A stretch of 18,191 nucleotides of DNA, taken from NCBI GenBank assembly GCA_944380945.1, contig CALWJG010000009.1, forward strand, positions 1 to 18,191, in the 5' to 3' direction. A program made the translations under genes and the position numbers. The stretch is from an uncultured Agathobaculum sp. (GTDB taxonomy: Bacteria; Bacillota; Clostridia; Oscillospirales; Butyricicoccaceae). This document shows positions 6,853 to 14,062 of this stretch, piece by piece (positions within the stretch are counted from its first letter, which is position 1; every line of letters starts with the position of its first letter). The notes beneath the pieces were generated by a model. It was not told where the DNA came from and ran no database searches. It saw nothing but the letters and a program-made list of their open reading frames with translations.

Positions 6853-6858
6853 AGTATA
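6853..6858 (-). promoter_or_regulatory. Candidate -10 element of spoIIE
   Basis: TATACT on the minus strand lies 28 bp upstream of the spoIIE start codon. No consensus -35 stands 17 bp, or the 21 bp known from Bacillus, further up. I also found no convincing Spo0A box (TGTCGAA-like) nearby. Activator dependence would fit a Spo0A-controlled gene but is inference. Confidence 0.45.
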
Positions 6859-7022
6859 GCCCAGTTATTCTGCGGGCTTTGCCGGAAAATAACAGGGGGA
6901 ATAGCCTTTTCTGATATTTTTCCGCGCCGGCCGCTGTGCCGACGCCATCCGCAGGGCGGGAAATGTCAATCCAGCCCAGTTCGATGGCAAAATACTGCTA
7001 TACAAACGCGGCCCCCATCCGA

Positions 7023-7028
7023 TATAAT
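7023..7028 (+). promoter_or_regulatory. -10 element and ribosome site of the DUF1015 gene
   Basis: A consensus TATAAT lies 33 bp before the chosen start codon. The hexamer 17 bp upstream (ATACAA) is a poor -35. GGAGGGA at 7048-7054 precedes the ATG at 7062 by a normal distance, which decides the start against the longer in-frame ORF from 6936. Confidence 0.6.
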
Positions 7029-7061
7029 AGGGACATCACTGTATTTCGGAGGGACCCTGCC

Positions 7062-8339
7062 ATGCCGCTCGACATCATCCAGCTTCCGCCGCTGCTTTTC
7101 CCCGCCCCGGGCACCGACCTGACGCGCTTTGCCGTCATCGCCTGCGACCAGTTCACGGCCGAGCCGTCCTACTGGGCGCAGGCCGACCGGTTTGTGGGCG
7201 ATGCGCCCTCCTGCCTGCGGCTGACGCTGCCCGAGGTCTGGCTGTCCGCGGACGACCGGCCGCGCATCGCGGCCATCCACCGCACGATGCAGGACTATCT
7301 GCGCGGGGACGTGCTGCGCCCGCTGCCCGCAGGGCTCATGCTGATCGAGCGGGACACCGGCCGGGGCGCGCCGCGCCGCGGCGTGCTGCTTGCGTTCGAT
7401 CTGGACGCCTACGACGAGACGCCGGGCAGCACGGCGCCCATCCGCCCGACCGAGGCCACGGTGACCGAGCGCGTGCCCGCGCGGCTCGCCATCCGGTCGG
7501 AAGCCCCGTTCGAGCTGCCGCACATCCTGCTGTTCGCGGACGATCCCGCGCACACGCTGCTCGAGCCGCTGTTCGCCGCCTGCGCGGACGACGCGCCGCT
7601 CTACGATTTTGAGCTGATGCAGGGCGGCGGCCACATCACCGGCCGGCTCGTGCCGCCGGATGCGCGCGTGCAGGCGTTTTTCGACCGTCTGGCGGCGCAC
7701 GCCGACCCCGCGGCCTGCCGCGCGCGCTATGGCCAGACGGCGGACGATGCGCCGCTGGTGTTCGCCACCGGCGACGGCAACCACTCCATGTCCGCGGCCA
7801 AGGCGCACTGGGAGCGCGTCAAGCGCACGCTCTCCCCGGCCGAGCGGCAGCGCCACCCCGCGCGCTGGGTGCTCGCCGAGCTGGTCAACCTGCACGATGA
7901 GAGCATCTGCTTTGAAGCCGTGCACCGCCTGCTGCTGCACATCGACCCCGCGGATGCGCTGCGCTTCCTCGAGGGCTGGTTTGCCGCGCGCCGGACGCCG
8001 GATGCGGTATCCCTTCCGCTTGCCTGCCGGTATCAGGGGCAGGAGCACACGCTCTCCCTGCCGCTCGCGGCGGGCGAGCTGCCGGTCGCCGCGCTGCAGC
8101 AGGCGCTGGACGCCTATCTGGCCGCGCGCACACAGGCGGGCATCGACTTCATCCACGGCACGGACACGCTGCTCCGTCTGGCGGACGCGCCGCAGCGGCT
8201 GGGCTTCCTGCTGCCCGATTTCCCCAAGGATGCGCTCTTCCCCTATGTGCTCTCGCACGGCGTGCTCCCGCGCAAGACCTTCTCCATGGGCACCGCGCTG
8301 GAGAAGCGCTATTATCTGGAGGCGCGCGCCATCCGGTAA
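7062..8339 (+). CDS. DUF1015 family protein
   Basis: This 425-residue protein belongs to the DUF1015 family (PF06245), cytoplasmic proteins of unknown biochemical function found widely in Clostridia. Recognisable family segments are the N-terminal FAVIACDQFTAEPSYW, LRLTLPEVWL, the central GGGHITGRL, and the hallmark GDGNHSMSAAKAHW beginning at residue 237. They are followed by ELVNLHDESICFEAVHRLL. The length is normal for the family. It starts at 7062 behind a GGAGGGA ribosome site; the 42 extra in-frame residues upstream cover the promoter. It is monocistronic, diverges from spoIIE and is followed by the promoter of the PocR-AraC regulator. The GDGNHS motif has been suggested to be catalytic or ligand-binding, but no reaction is established to my knowledge. 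Confidence 0.88.
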   Translation: MPLDIIQLPPLLFPAPGTDLTRFAVIACDQFTAEPSYWAQADRFVGDAPSCLRLTLPEVWLSADDRPRIAAIHRTMQDYLRGDVLRPLPAGLMLIERDTGRGAPRRGVLLAFDLDAYDETPGSTAPIRPTEATVTERVPARLAIRSEAPFELPHILLFADDPAHTLLEPLFAACADDAPLYDFELMQGGGHITGRLVPPDARVQAFFDRLAAHADPAACRARYGQTADDAPLVFATGDGNHSMSAAKAHWERVKRTLSPAERQRHPARWVLAELVNLHDESICFEAVHRLLLHIDPADALRFLEGWFAARRTPDAVSLPLACRYQGQEHTLSLPLAAGELPVAALQQALDAYLAARTQAGIDFIHGTDTLLRLADAPQRLGFLLPDFPKDALFPYVLSHGVLPRKTFSMGTALEKRYYLEARAIR

Positions 8340-8356
8340 CGCGCGATTTTCCGCAT

Positions 8357-8385
8357 TTGTCAGTTTGGCAAATATATGCTATACT
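8357..8385 (+). promoter_or_regulatory. SigA-type promoter of the PocR-AraC regulator
   Basis: TTGTCA (8357-8362) and TATACT (8380-8385) are spaced by 17 bp, 49 bp before the start codon, so the regulator appears to be expressed constitutively. A segment overlapping the -10 partly resembles the 15-bp operator motif, but it is a single copy and I give it no weight. Confidence 0.75.
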
Positions 8386-8434
8386 CTGATTAACAGGATC
8401 CTAACACCCATATAAAGAAAGGAAGGGACGAGGG

Positions 8435-9625
8435 ATGGAATTATCCGAACGCTGTCTGCGCCTGTGCGGGCATATCCAAACGCTGACCGGCGTGCACACC
8501 GCGCTGCTTGACCTGTCCTCCAAGGACTTTCTCAAGCCGCCCTTCCACAGCTCCTGCGCCATGCAGGGCGCGGGCTGCAGCGCTTATCTGACCCATCTGT
8601 ACGGCGCGTACGAGGCCGAGCGGTGGGACGGCAAGTATATCTACTACTGCCCCCGCGGTCTGGTGTTCATCGCCACGCCGCCGCTCCAGACCGGCTCGCC
8701 CATGGAATACTGCATCATCACCGGACCGTTCATCATGTCCAACAGCGAGGACGACCCCTTTGACGACCCGCTGGCGGACGACCCGCTCGACGGCGTCCCC
8801 CGGCTGACGACCGCGCAGGCGCGCTCGCTCAGCGAGCTCATCGCAGCGGCGGTCTCGTCCTTTGCGCTGGAAATGCTGCCGCCGGATGTGGATTCGGGCA
8901 ATCAGGCCGCGATCCTGCAGATGATGTACGACCTGTCCGCGGACAGCACCGCCCGCACCTACCCGATCGAGAGCGAGCGCCGCCTGCAGGAGCATATCCG
9001 CTCGGGCGACAAGGAAGCCGCGCAGCAGCTGCTCAACGAGCTGCTCACCCATATCTATTACATCGCCGGCAACGACCAGCAGCTGCTCAAATCGCGCATC
9101 CGCGAGCTGCTCGTGCTGATGAGCCGCGCGGCCATCGACGGCGGCGCGGATGTGGACGAGATCTTCAACCTGTGCTCACACTATGAGCAGGAGGAGGACT
9201 CCTTCACCTCGATCGAGTCGCTCAACCGCTGGATCGGCTCGATCCTGCACAAGTTCATCAGCTTTGTGTTCGATCTCAACGACATCAAGCACCAGAACGT
9301 CATCTTCAAGACCACCGCCTACATCAAGGAGCACCTGACCGACAAGCTCACGCTCGATCAGGCGGCCGAGCAGGTCTATCTGTCCAAGTCCTACTTCTGC
9401 CGCATCATCAAGGACGAGCTCGGCTGCACGTTCACCGAATATGTCAACCGCCTGCGCATCGAGCGCAGCAAGACGCTGCTCCGCTCGACCGGCATGCCGA
9501 TCGCGGAGATCGCCTGCGCCGTCGGCTTTGACGACCAGAGCTACTTCACCCGCATCTTCAAAAAGCAGACCGGCACCGCGCCGGGCAAATACCGCGAGCA
9601 GCGCAGCGTGCACAGCAAAAAGTAA
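8435..9625 (+). CDS. AraC-family transcriptional regulator with PocR sensor domain
   Basis: This 396-residue regulator has an N-terminal PocR-type ligand-binding domain (PF10114, about residues 8-165). Its cysteine-containing segment includes HSSCAMQGAGC and YYCPRGLVFIATPP. A helical linker (about 170-290) follows, then an AraC/XylS DNA-binding domain (about 294-388) with two helix-turn-helices, LTLDQAAEQVYLSKSYFCRI and MPIAEIACAVGFDDQSYFTR. PocR domains are thought to bind small hydrocarbon-type ligands; in Salmonella, PocR controls propanediol use and cobalamin synthesis. In Clostridia such regulators commonly sit beside corrinoid methyltransferase genes. Here it opens a locus of an MtaA-like gene, DUF1638, a HyuA-like gene and RACo. 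The likely targets are the 21-bp-periodic sites at 10881-10916 and 11903-11938. It has its own promoter and terminator. Confidence 0.9.
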   Translation: MELSERCLRLCGHIQTLTGVHTALLDLSSKDFLKPPFHSSCAMQGAGCSAYLTHLYGAYEAERWDGKYIYYCPRGLVFIATPPLQTGSPMEYCIITGPFIMSNSEDDPFDDPLADDPLDGVPRLTTAQARSLSELIAAAVSSFALEMLPPDVDSGNQAAILQMMYDLSADSTARTYPIESERRLQEHIRSGDKEAAQQLLNELLTHIYYIAGNDQQLLKSRIRELLVLMSRAAIDGGADVDEIFNLCSHYEQEEDSFTSIESLNRWIGSILHKFISFVFDLNDIKHQNVIFKTTAYIKEHLTDKLTLDQAAEQVYLSKSYFCRIIKDELGCTFTEYVNRLRIERSKTLLRSTGMPIAEIACAVGFDDQSYFTRIFKKQTGTAPGKYREQRSVHSKK

Positions 9626-9637
9626 AAAAACACAGAC

Positions 9638-9683
9638 AGGCCGCCCGGAACAAAAGCGTTCCGCGCGGCCTCCCTGTATTTTT
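9638..9683. terminator. Bidirectional terminator after the regulator gene
   Basis: A 14-bp stem with one mismatch (9638-9651 with 9658-9671) lies 12 bp past the regulator stop codon. It is followed on the plus strand by CCCTGTATTTTT and flanked on the other side by seven A (9624-9630). It can therefore also end minus-strand transcription from the methyltransferase gene. Confidence 0.8.
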
Positions 9684-9694
9684 GCAGACGCAGA

Positions 9695-9732
9695 CAGGCG
9701 GACGGCCCCGCATGCCCGGGGCCGTCCGCCTG
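9695..9732. repeat. Perfect 15-bp inverted repeat without T-tract
   Basis: CAGGCGGACGGCCCC (9695-9709) pairs perfectly with GGGGCCGTCCGCCTG (9718-9732) around an 8-nt loop, 30 bp past the methyltransferase stop codon. No T-tract follows on either strand, so it is more likely an mRNA 3'-end stabiliser in front of the neighbouring terminator than a terminator itself. Confidence 0.75.
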
Positions 9733-9762
9733 TTATGTGATAAAGAGATAGGAAGGGGCTGT

Positions 9763-10797
9763 TTACTTGGCGTAGAACTCGTCGACCGCCGCGAAGAACG
9801 CGTCGATATTGTCCCAGCTGGAGAGCGGCGGGATGTCGCAGCCCGAGGAGATGACGAAGTTCGGGTGCTTGCAGCACTGCTCCATGACCGCGAGCGTGGT
9901 CGCGCGGATGGACTCGGGCGTGCCGTTGCGGAACTCGCCCGCCGGGTCTACGTTGCCCATGCAGATGATGTCCGCCGGCGCCTTGTCCATGATCTCCGCC
10001 ATATCGACCGCGTTGCCGAAGTGGTAGGCGTTCGCGCCGTTGGAGAACATGGATTCCAGCGTGATGTTGGCGGTGTTGCCGCAGTTGTGGAAGATGACCG
10101 CGAAGTTCTCATCGCGCACAGCCTCGACGATGCGCTTGCTGTAATCGCCGGAGAACTCCTGCGCGAGCGCCGGAGAAAGCAGGCCGGCGAGCGGCTCGGC
10201 GATGACGACGCCGTTCGCGCCGACCGCCTTGTAGGCGTTGATGTACTTGATGATGAACTGGGTGCACTTCTCGAGCACGACGTGCACCATGTCCGGCTCC
10301 TCATAGCAGTAGATCAGGGACTGGGTGACGTCCAGCAGGCGGCCTGCCAGCGAGAAGGGGCCGATGACGCCCGCGAATACCGGACGGTCCTCGATCATGC
10401 CCATGACCTTCTCGATCGCGTCGATGTAGATCTGGGTGCGGCCCGCGCCGATCTCCGGCACCTCGAGCGCCTCTGCCTGCTCCATGCGCTCGTCCTCCTC
10501 GACCTCGGTCGAGATGACCGGACCGGTGACGGTCGGCACCTCGTCATCCGAGAAACGGATGGGCGCGCCGAAGCACTCGGCCTCGAGCGACAGGTCCATC
10601 AGGCTGACCGAAGCGCCCGCGTTCGGGGTGCGGTCCGCAACGGCCTTCATGCCGCGCGCCTGCAGGTCGCTGTCGTTGATCAGGTCCTTTACCGTGATGC
10701 CCAGCAGCTGGATGGACGGGAAGGACAGCACCGGAACCGCCTTCTTGACCGGCGCCGCAAGCAGATCCTTGGTCCACTGATCCATGTTTCTTTTCAT
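9763..10797 (-). CDS. UroD-family methyltransferase, MtaA/MtbA-like
   Basis: This 344-residue TIM-barrel protein belongs to the uroporphyrinogen decarboxylase superfamily (PF01208), corrinoid methyltransferase branch. It carries the zinc-binding pattern H237-x-C239 (FHNCGN) and C320 (SSGCDIPP), typical of MtaA/MtbA/CmuA-type enzymes that move methyl groups from a corrinoid protein to a thiol or another acceptor. True HemE would be heme-pathway linked and lacks this motif. The start is ATG at 10797, 9 nt after GGAGG; the TTG at 10806 would abut the ribosome site. It is transcribed alone toward the regulator, ends in a bidirectional terminator, and has the paired operator motif upstream. The likely acceptor in a Clostridium is tetrahydrofolate or a second corrinoid step; the methyl donor is unknown. 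Confidence 0.87.
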   Translation of the reverse strand: MKRNMDQWTKDLLAAPVKKAVPVLSFPSIQLLGITVKDLINDSDLQARGMKAVADRTPNAGASVSLMDLSLEAECFGAPIRFSDDEVPTVTGPVISTEVEEDERMEQAEALEVPEIGAGRTQIYIDAIEKVMGMIEDRPVFAGVIGPFSLAGRLLDVTQSLIYCYEEPDMVHVVLEKCTQFIIKYINAYKAVGANGVVIAEPLAGLLSPALAQEFSGDYSKRIVEAVRDENFAVIFHNCGNTANITLESMFSNGANAYHFGNAVDMAEIMDKAPADIICMGNVDPAGEFRNGTPESIRATTLAVMEQCCKHPNFVISSGCDIPPLSSWDNIDAFFAAVDEFYAK

Positions 10798-10880
10798 CGC
10801 AATCAACCTCCAAAATTGACTCCAAAATGATTAACTCCCTTGTCGGTGACTTAAAGATACCACACGCCGCCCGCCGACTG

Positions 10881-10916
10881 TTAGGAGAAAATTGCGCAGA
10901 TTTCGGATATAATTGC
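10881..10916 (-). promoter_or_regulatory. Putative AraC-type operator upstream of the MtaA-like gene
   Basis: Read toward the gene, GCAATTATATCCGAA (10916-10902) and GCAATTTTCTCCTAA (10895-10881) are direct repeats exactly 21 bp apart, sharing GCAATT-x-T-x-TCC-x-AA. The same motif with the same period and orientation stands upstream of the HyuA-like gene. AraC proteins bind such half-sites two helical turns apart. A possible -10 (TATCTT) follows the proximal site by 21 bp with no consensus -35, as expected for an activated promoter. Confidence 0.6.
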
Positions 10917-10952
10917 CTTTGTCCGGCGGCGGGGATTTTTTGTCCCCATATT

Positions 10953-11009
10953 AAAAAAGCCCCTGCCGCAGCGCCGTTTTTCATCCGGCGGACTGCTGCA
11001 GGAGCTTTT
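10953..11009 (-). terminator. Intrinsic terminator after the DUF1638 gene
   Basis: A long imperfect stem joins AAAAAAGCCCCTGCCGCAG (10953-10971) to CTGCTGCAGGAGCTTTT (10993-11009), with CCG/CGG pairing further inside. On the minus strand it ends in CTTTTTTAA, 20 bp past the DUF1638 stop codon at 11029. It separates DUF1638 from the MtaA-like gene. Confidence 0.78.
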
Positions 11010-11028
11010 GTTTTTGGGGGAAAATGCG

Positions 11029-11820
11029 TCAGAACATCGGGCGGTAGCGTTCCTCCTCGGGCACATGCTCGAAGCCGCCCAGGCCGCAGGGCACGCTGCG
11101 GAACTTGCGGTTGCTGAAGTCCGCCTCGATGCGGCTGGCGGGCGGGCAGGTCAGGAAGCGGCCGTCGTCCCACGGGCCGTTGACCAGCGCGTCCAGATAG
11201 CCCATATCGCCCTCCAGCTTGGTGAACTGCCAGCCGAAATCCGCGGCCGCCTGCCGGGCGAAGGCCTCGCTTTCCGCCCGCTCGCCGAGCGGACAGGTGA
11301 TGTAACCGCAGTGCTCATAGTTGACCATCCAGTTGTTGTTGCACTCCATCAGGAAATCCGCGTTCTCCTCGCCGTACTCCTCGGCATACTCGGCGCGGCG
11401 GCGCGCATAGTGCTCCTTGCAGGGCAGGTCGGCCTGCTCGATCCAGCCGGTGTTGTACCAGTATACGCCGGGCATCTTGCTGAACACCTCGCGGTAGCGG
11501 TCGGCCGAGCCGAGGAAGAGCGAGATGCAGTCGTCGCACCGCGGGGCGACGAGCGGCAGCGTGCGGCTGCGCAGGCCGATCAGCCCGTTCGAGCACAGGC
11601 CGTACGCCAGCACGATCGCCTCATACCGCAGGTTTTCCGGCAGGCGTTCGTTCTCCCGCTCGACCTCGTCGATCGCGTGCTGCAGCTCGGTGCGCAGGAT
11701 GTCCGGCGTGTTGTGCAGGCCCTGCCGCAGCCACCACACGCGGATCACATGGCGGCTCTGCGAAACCAGATACGATATTTCCCGGTTGAACACCATACAG
11801 CCGATGATGGCGATGCGCAT
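11029..11820 (-). CDS. DUF1638 family protein
   Basis: This 263-residue protein is of the DUF1638 family (PF07796), known from methanogens and anaerobic Clostridia. It is often encoded beside corrinoid methyltransferase genes, and its function is not established. Family features seen are the N-terminal IIGCMVFNREI, the segment YEAIVLAYGLCSNGL (C76), VAPRCDDCISLFLGS (C95, C98), and the Trp/Tyr-rich MPGVYWYNTGW. The C-terminal GGFEHVPEEERYRPMF is less familiar. Several conserved cysteines (C8, C76, C95, C98) suggest metal or cofactor binding, which is inference. The start ATG at 11820 has GGAGG upstream. It has its own strong promoter and a terminator. It diverges from the HyuA-RACo operon, and the putative operator lies between them. 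Confidence 0.86.
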   Translation of the reverse strand: MRIAIIGCMVFNREISYLVSQSRHVIRVWWLRQGLHNTPDILRTELQHAIDEVERENERLPENLRYEAIVLAYGLCSNGLIGLRSRTLPLVAPRCDDCISLFLGSADRYREVFSKMPGVYWYNTGWIEQADLPCKEHYARRRAEYAEEYGEENADFLMECNNNWMVNYEHCGYITCPLGERAESEAFARQAAADFGWQFTKLEGDMGYLDALVNGPWDDGRFLTCPPASRIEADFSNRKFRSVPCGLGGFEHVPEEERYRPMF

Positions 11821-11855
11821 TGCCCATGCCCTCCATTCTCATTCTTTCTGCCCCT

Positions 11856-11884
11856 ATTATAAAGCAGCGCAGCCCCCGCGGCAA
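11856..11884 (-). promoter_or_regulatory. SigA-type promoter of the DUF1638 gene
   Basis: On the minus strand TTGCCG (11884-11879) and a perfect TATAAT (11861-11856) are 17 bp apart, 35 bp upstream of the start codon. The putative operator begins only 18 bp further upstream, so the regulator may influence both divergent promoters. Confidence 0.72.
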
Positions 11885-11902
11885 CCGTCCGGCCGCAGCT
11901 TT

Positions 11903-11938
11903 GCAGGATCGTGCAAAATCTGGGCAATTTCGTGCAAA
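11903..11938 (+). promoter_or_regulatory. Putative AraC-type operator upstream of the HyuA-RACo operon
   Basis: GCAGGATCGTGCAAA (11903-11917) and GCAATTTCGTGCAAA (11924-11938) match at 12 of 15 positions with a period of exactly 21 bp. Together with the MtaA-gene sites, the shared pattern is GCAATTnnnTsCnAA. The block AAATCTGGGCAATTT here and AAATCTGCGCAATTT at the other gene differ by one base. The likely ligand is the PocR-AraC protein of this locus. Confidence 0.65.
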
Positions 11939-11978
11939 GCGGCGGACGATATTCCTATACGCCGCGCGGGCGGCAGGC

Positions 11979-11984
11979 TATAAT
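11979..11984 (+). promoter_or_regulatory. -10 element of the HyuA-RACo operon
   Basis: A perfect TATAAT lies 32 bp before the start codon. The hexamer 17 bp upstream (TATACG) has no resemblance to a -35 element, so the promoter probably needs an activator. GGAAGGAAG at 12001-12009 is the ribosome site. No cobalamin riboswitch-like leader fits in the short 5' region. Confidence 0.65.
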
Positions 11985-12016
11985 AAAAGCAACAACTCTG
12001 GGAAGGAAGTATCCCC

Positions 12017-14062
12017 ATGAAGCCTGCCATCGGCATTGATACGGGCGGCACCTGCACGGATGCCATCCTCTATGATTTTGACACCGGCGAGGTGCTCGGC
12101 CAGAACAAGGCGCTGACCACCTACGACGACCTGACCCGCGGCATCCTCGAGGCGCTCGACGGGCTCGACCCCGCGCTGTGCCGCAAGGCCGCGGTCGCCG
12201 GCCTGTCCACCACGCTCGCCACCAACGCCTGCGTGGAGGGCAAGTTCCGCCGCACGCGGCTGCTGCTCATGGGCATCGACCGCCGCGGCATCGACCGCTA
12301 CGGCGCGGAATACGGCTTCACCGATCCGGACGACATCCGCTACCTGCCCTGCCAGACCACGGTCACCGGTCAGGTGCTCGAGGAGCCCGACTGGGACGCG
12401 CTGCGGCAGCACGCGCGCGACTGGTTCGCGGACGCCGAGGGCTGCGCGGTGTGCGAGATCTACGCCACGCGCAACGGCGGCGTGCTGGAGAAAAAGGCGG
12501 CCGACATCCTGCGCGCGCAGACCGGCCTGCCGGTCGTGTGCTCGAGCGAGCTGTTCTCCGGCCTGTCCAGTCTGGAGCGCGCCGCGAGCGCGGTGCTCAA
12601 CGCCGGCCTGCTGCCCATCACGCAGGACTTCATCGCCGCGGTCACGCGCGCCTTCCGCGCGCGCGGCATCGACGCGGAGATCCTGATCGTGCGCTCGGAT
12701 TCCAGCCTGATGGGGCTGCAGTATTCAGCCGAGCACGCGGTCGAGACCCTGCTGTCCGGCCCCGCGGCCTCGGCGCTCGGCGGCAGCACGCTGACCGGCC
12801 GCGAGGACGCGGTCGTGGTCGACATCGGCGGCACGACGACCGACGTCGCGCTCATCGAGCACGGCGCGCCGCTGCTCTCCGAGGGCGGCGTGCGCGTGGG
12901 CAAGTGGAAAACCATGGTGCGCGGCCTGTTCTCCACCTCGTTCGCGCTCGGCGGCGACAGCGCCATCCGCTGGGACCGCAGCGAAGCGCTGTTCATCGGT
13001 CCGGACCGCGTCATCCCGCTGTGCGTGCTCGCGGACCAGTATCCGAACATTTTACCCGTGCTGCGCAGTCAGGTGCGCGCCGTACCGGCGCACACGCTGC
13101 CGCTGCACGAATTCCTCACCCTCGCCCGCGCGGACTGGCAGCACCTCGTGCATGACGAGGCCGACCGCCGCCTGTGCCGCGCGCTCGAAAGCGGCCCGCT
13201 CAGCCTGCAGCAGGCGGCCGATGCGGTCGGGGTGGACAAATACACGCTGCACACCGGCCTGCTGGAAAAGGCGGGCGTCATCCTGCGCGCCGGGCTGACG
13301 CCGACCGACGTCATGCATGTGCGCGGCGACTACACGCGGTACAGCGTCGAAGCCGCCCGACTCGCGGTGCAGTTCGCGGCGAATTCGCTGCGCCTGCTGC
13401 CCGAGGAATTCTGCACCCGCATTTATGACGAGGTCTCGCGCGCAGTGTTCTATGGCGTATCCCAGATGCTGCTCGAACACGCCTCGCCCTACTACCGCCG
13501 CCACGGGCTGGACGACGGCATGCGCGAGCTGCTGCGCCTGCAGTGGGAAAACCGCGATGCGGGCGGGGACGGCCTGCTGCACTACGCCTTCCGCGCGCCG
13601 GCGGCGCTCATCGGCATCGGCGGGCCGGTGCACCTGTTCCTGCCCGAGGCCGCCCGCGCGCTCGGCGCCGCCTGTATCGTGCCCGACTGCGCGCCCACGG
13701 CCAACGCCGTCGGCGCGGTGACCGGGCGCATGTCCGCCGCCGCCCGCGCCGAGGTGCGGCCGCACGGCCTGTCGCCGGACGACAGCGCGCAGGGCGACTG
13801 GGAGGTGCTGTGCGACGGCCAGCCGCCGCGCTGCTTTGCCGGCGAAGCGGACGCCCTTGCCTGGGCGGAGGCGCGCCTGCGCGAACGCACGGAAAAGAGC
13901 CTGCGCGCCCAGGGCGCGACGGGCGAGCTGTCCTTCACCGTAGAATCCGATGACGTGACCGCTGATGTACTGATAGGCGGCGTCAAGCTGTGCACGCGCC
14001 TGTGCGTGACGGCGAGCACCTGCCTGATGCAAACCGCTGTAAAGGAGAACCGCCATGTGTGA
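12017..14062 (+). CDS. Hydantoinase/oxoprolinase (HyuA-like) family ASKHA protein
   Basis: This 681-residue protein is of the hydantoinase/5-oxoprolinase A family, with an actin-like ATPase fold. The first phosphate loop is GIDTGGTCTD (residues 5-14) and the second VVDIGGTTTDVAL (about 267-279). LLSGPAASALGG, a winged-helix-like LSLQQAADAVGVDKYTLHTGLL (about 395-416) with TPTDVMHVRGDY, and a C-terminal GGPVHLFLPEAARALGA adenosine-site segment complete it. No HyuB partner is present. Instead it overlaps the RACo-type gene by 8 bp. It more likely serves corrinoid-protein reactivation or an ATP-driven activation step of the methyl-transfer system than hydantoin cleavage. That role is inferred from context; no reaction is known for this subgroup. 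The start ATG at 12017 follows a GGAAGGAAG ribosome site. Confidence 0.85.
   Translation: MKPAIGIDTGGTCTDAILYDFDTGEVLGQNKALTTYDDLTRGILEALDGLDPALCRKAAVAGLSTTLATNACVEGKFRRTRLLLMGIDRRGIDRYGAEYGFTDPDDIRYLPCQTTVTGQVLEEPDWDALRQHARDWFADAEGCAVCEIYATRNGGVLEKKAADILRAQTGLPVVCSSELFSGLSSLERAASAVLNAGLLPITQDFIAAVTRAFRARGIDAEILIVRSDSSLMGLQYSAEHAVETLLSGPAASALGGSTLTGREDAVVVDIGGTTTDVALIEHGAPLLSEGGVRVGKWKTMVRGLFSTSFALGGDSAIRWDRSEALFIGPDRVIPLCVLADQYPNILPVLRSQVRAVPAHTLPLHEFLTLARADWQHLVHDEADRRLCRALESGPLSLQQAADAVGVDKYTLHTGLLEKAGVILRAGLTPTDVMHVRGDYTRYSVEAARLAVQFAANSLRLLPEEFCTRIYDEVSRAVFYGVSQMLLEHASPYYRRHGLDDGMRELLRLQWENRDAGGDGLLHYAFRAPAALIGIGGPVHLFLPEAARALGAACIVPDCAPTANAVGAVTGRMSAAARAEVRPHGLSPDDSAQGDWEVLCDGQPPRCFAGEADALAWAEARLRERTEKSLRAQGATGELSFTVESDDVTADVLIGGVKLCTRLCVTASTCLMQTAVKENRHV

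Noticed and set aside
6826..7061. Spo0A box in front of spoIIE
   Set aside because: Expected biologically, but I could not find a convincing TGTCGAA-type match on either strand.
4894..7122. Long plus-strand open frame of 742 codons, and similar long antisense frames at 13983-15551, 13052-14386 and 16899-18122
   Set aside because: These lie opposite spoIIE, RACo/HyuA and pgi. Their translations are His/Arg/Ala-rich, as expected from the complementary frame of GC-rich genes. They have no ribosome sites and no family motifs.
9763..10797. Uroporphyrinogen decarboxylase HemE of heme synthesis
   Set aside because: The HxC...C zinc motif, the absence of heme genes and the RACo/PocR context fit the corrinoid methyltransferase branch instead.
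11939..12016. Cobalamin riboswitch upstream of the HyuA-RACo operon
   Set aside because: The region between the predicted transcription start and the ATG is about 25 nt, and no B12-box-like sequence was seen in the intergenic region.
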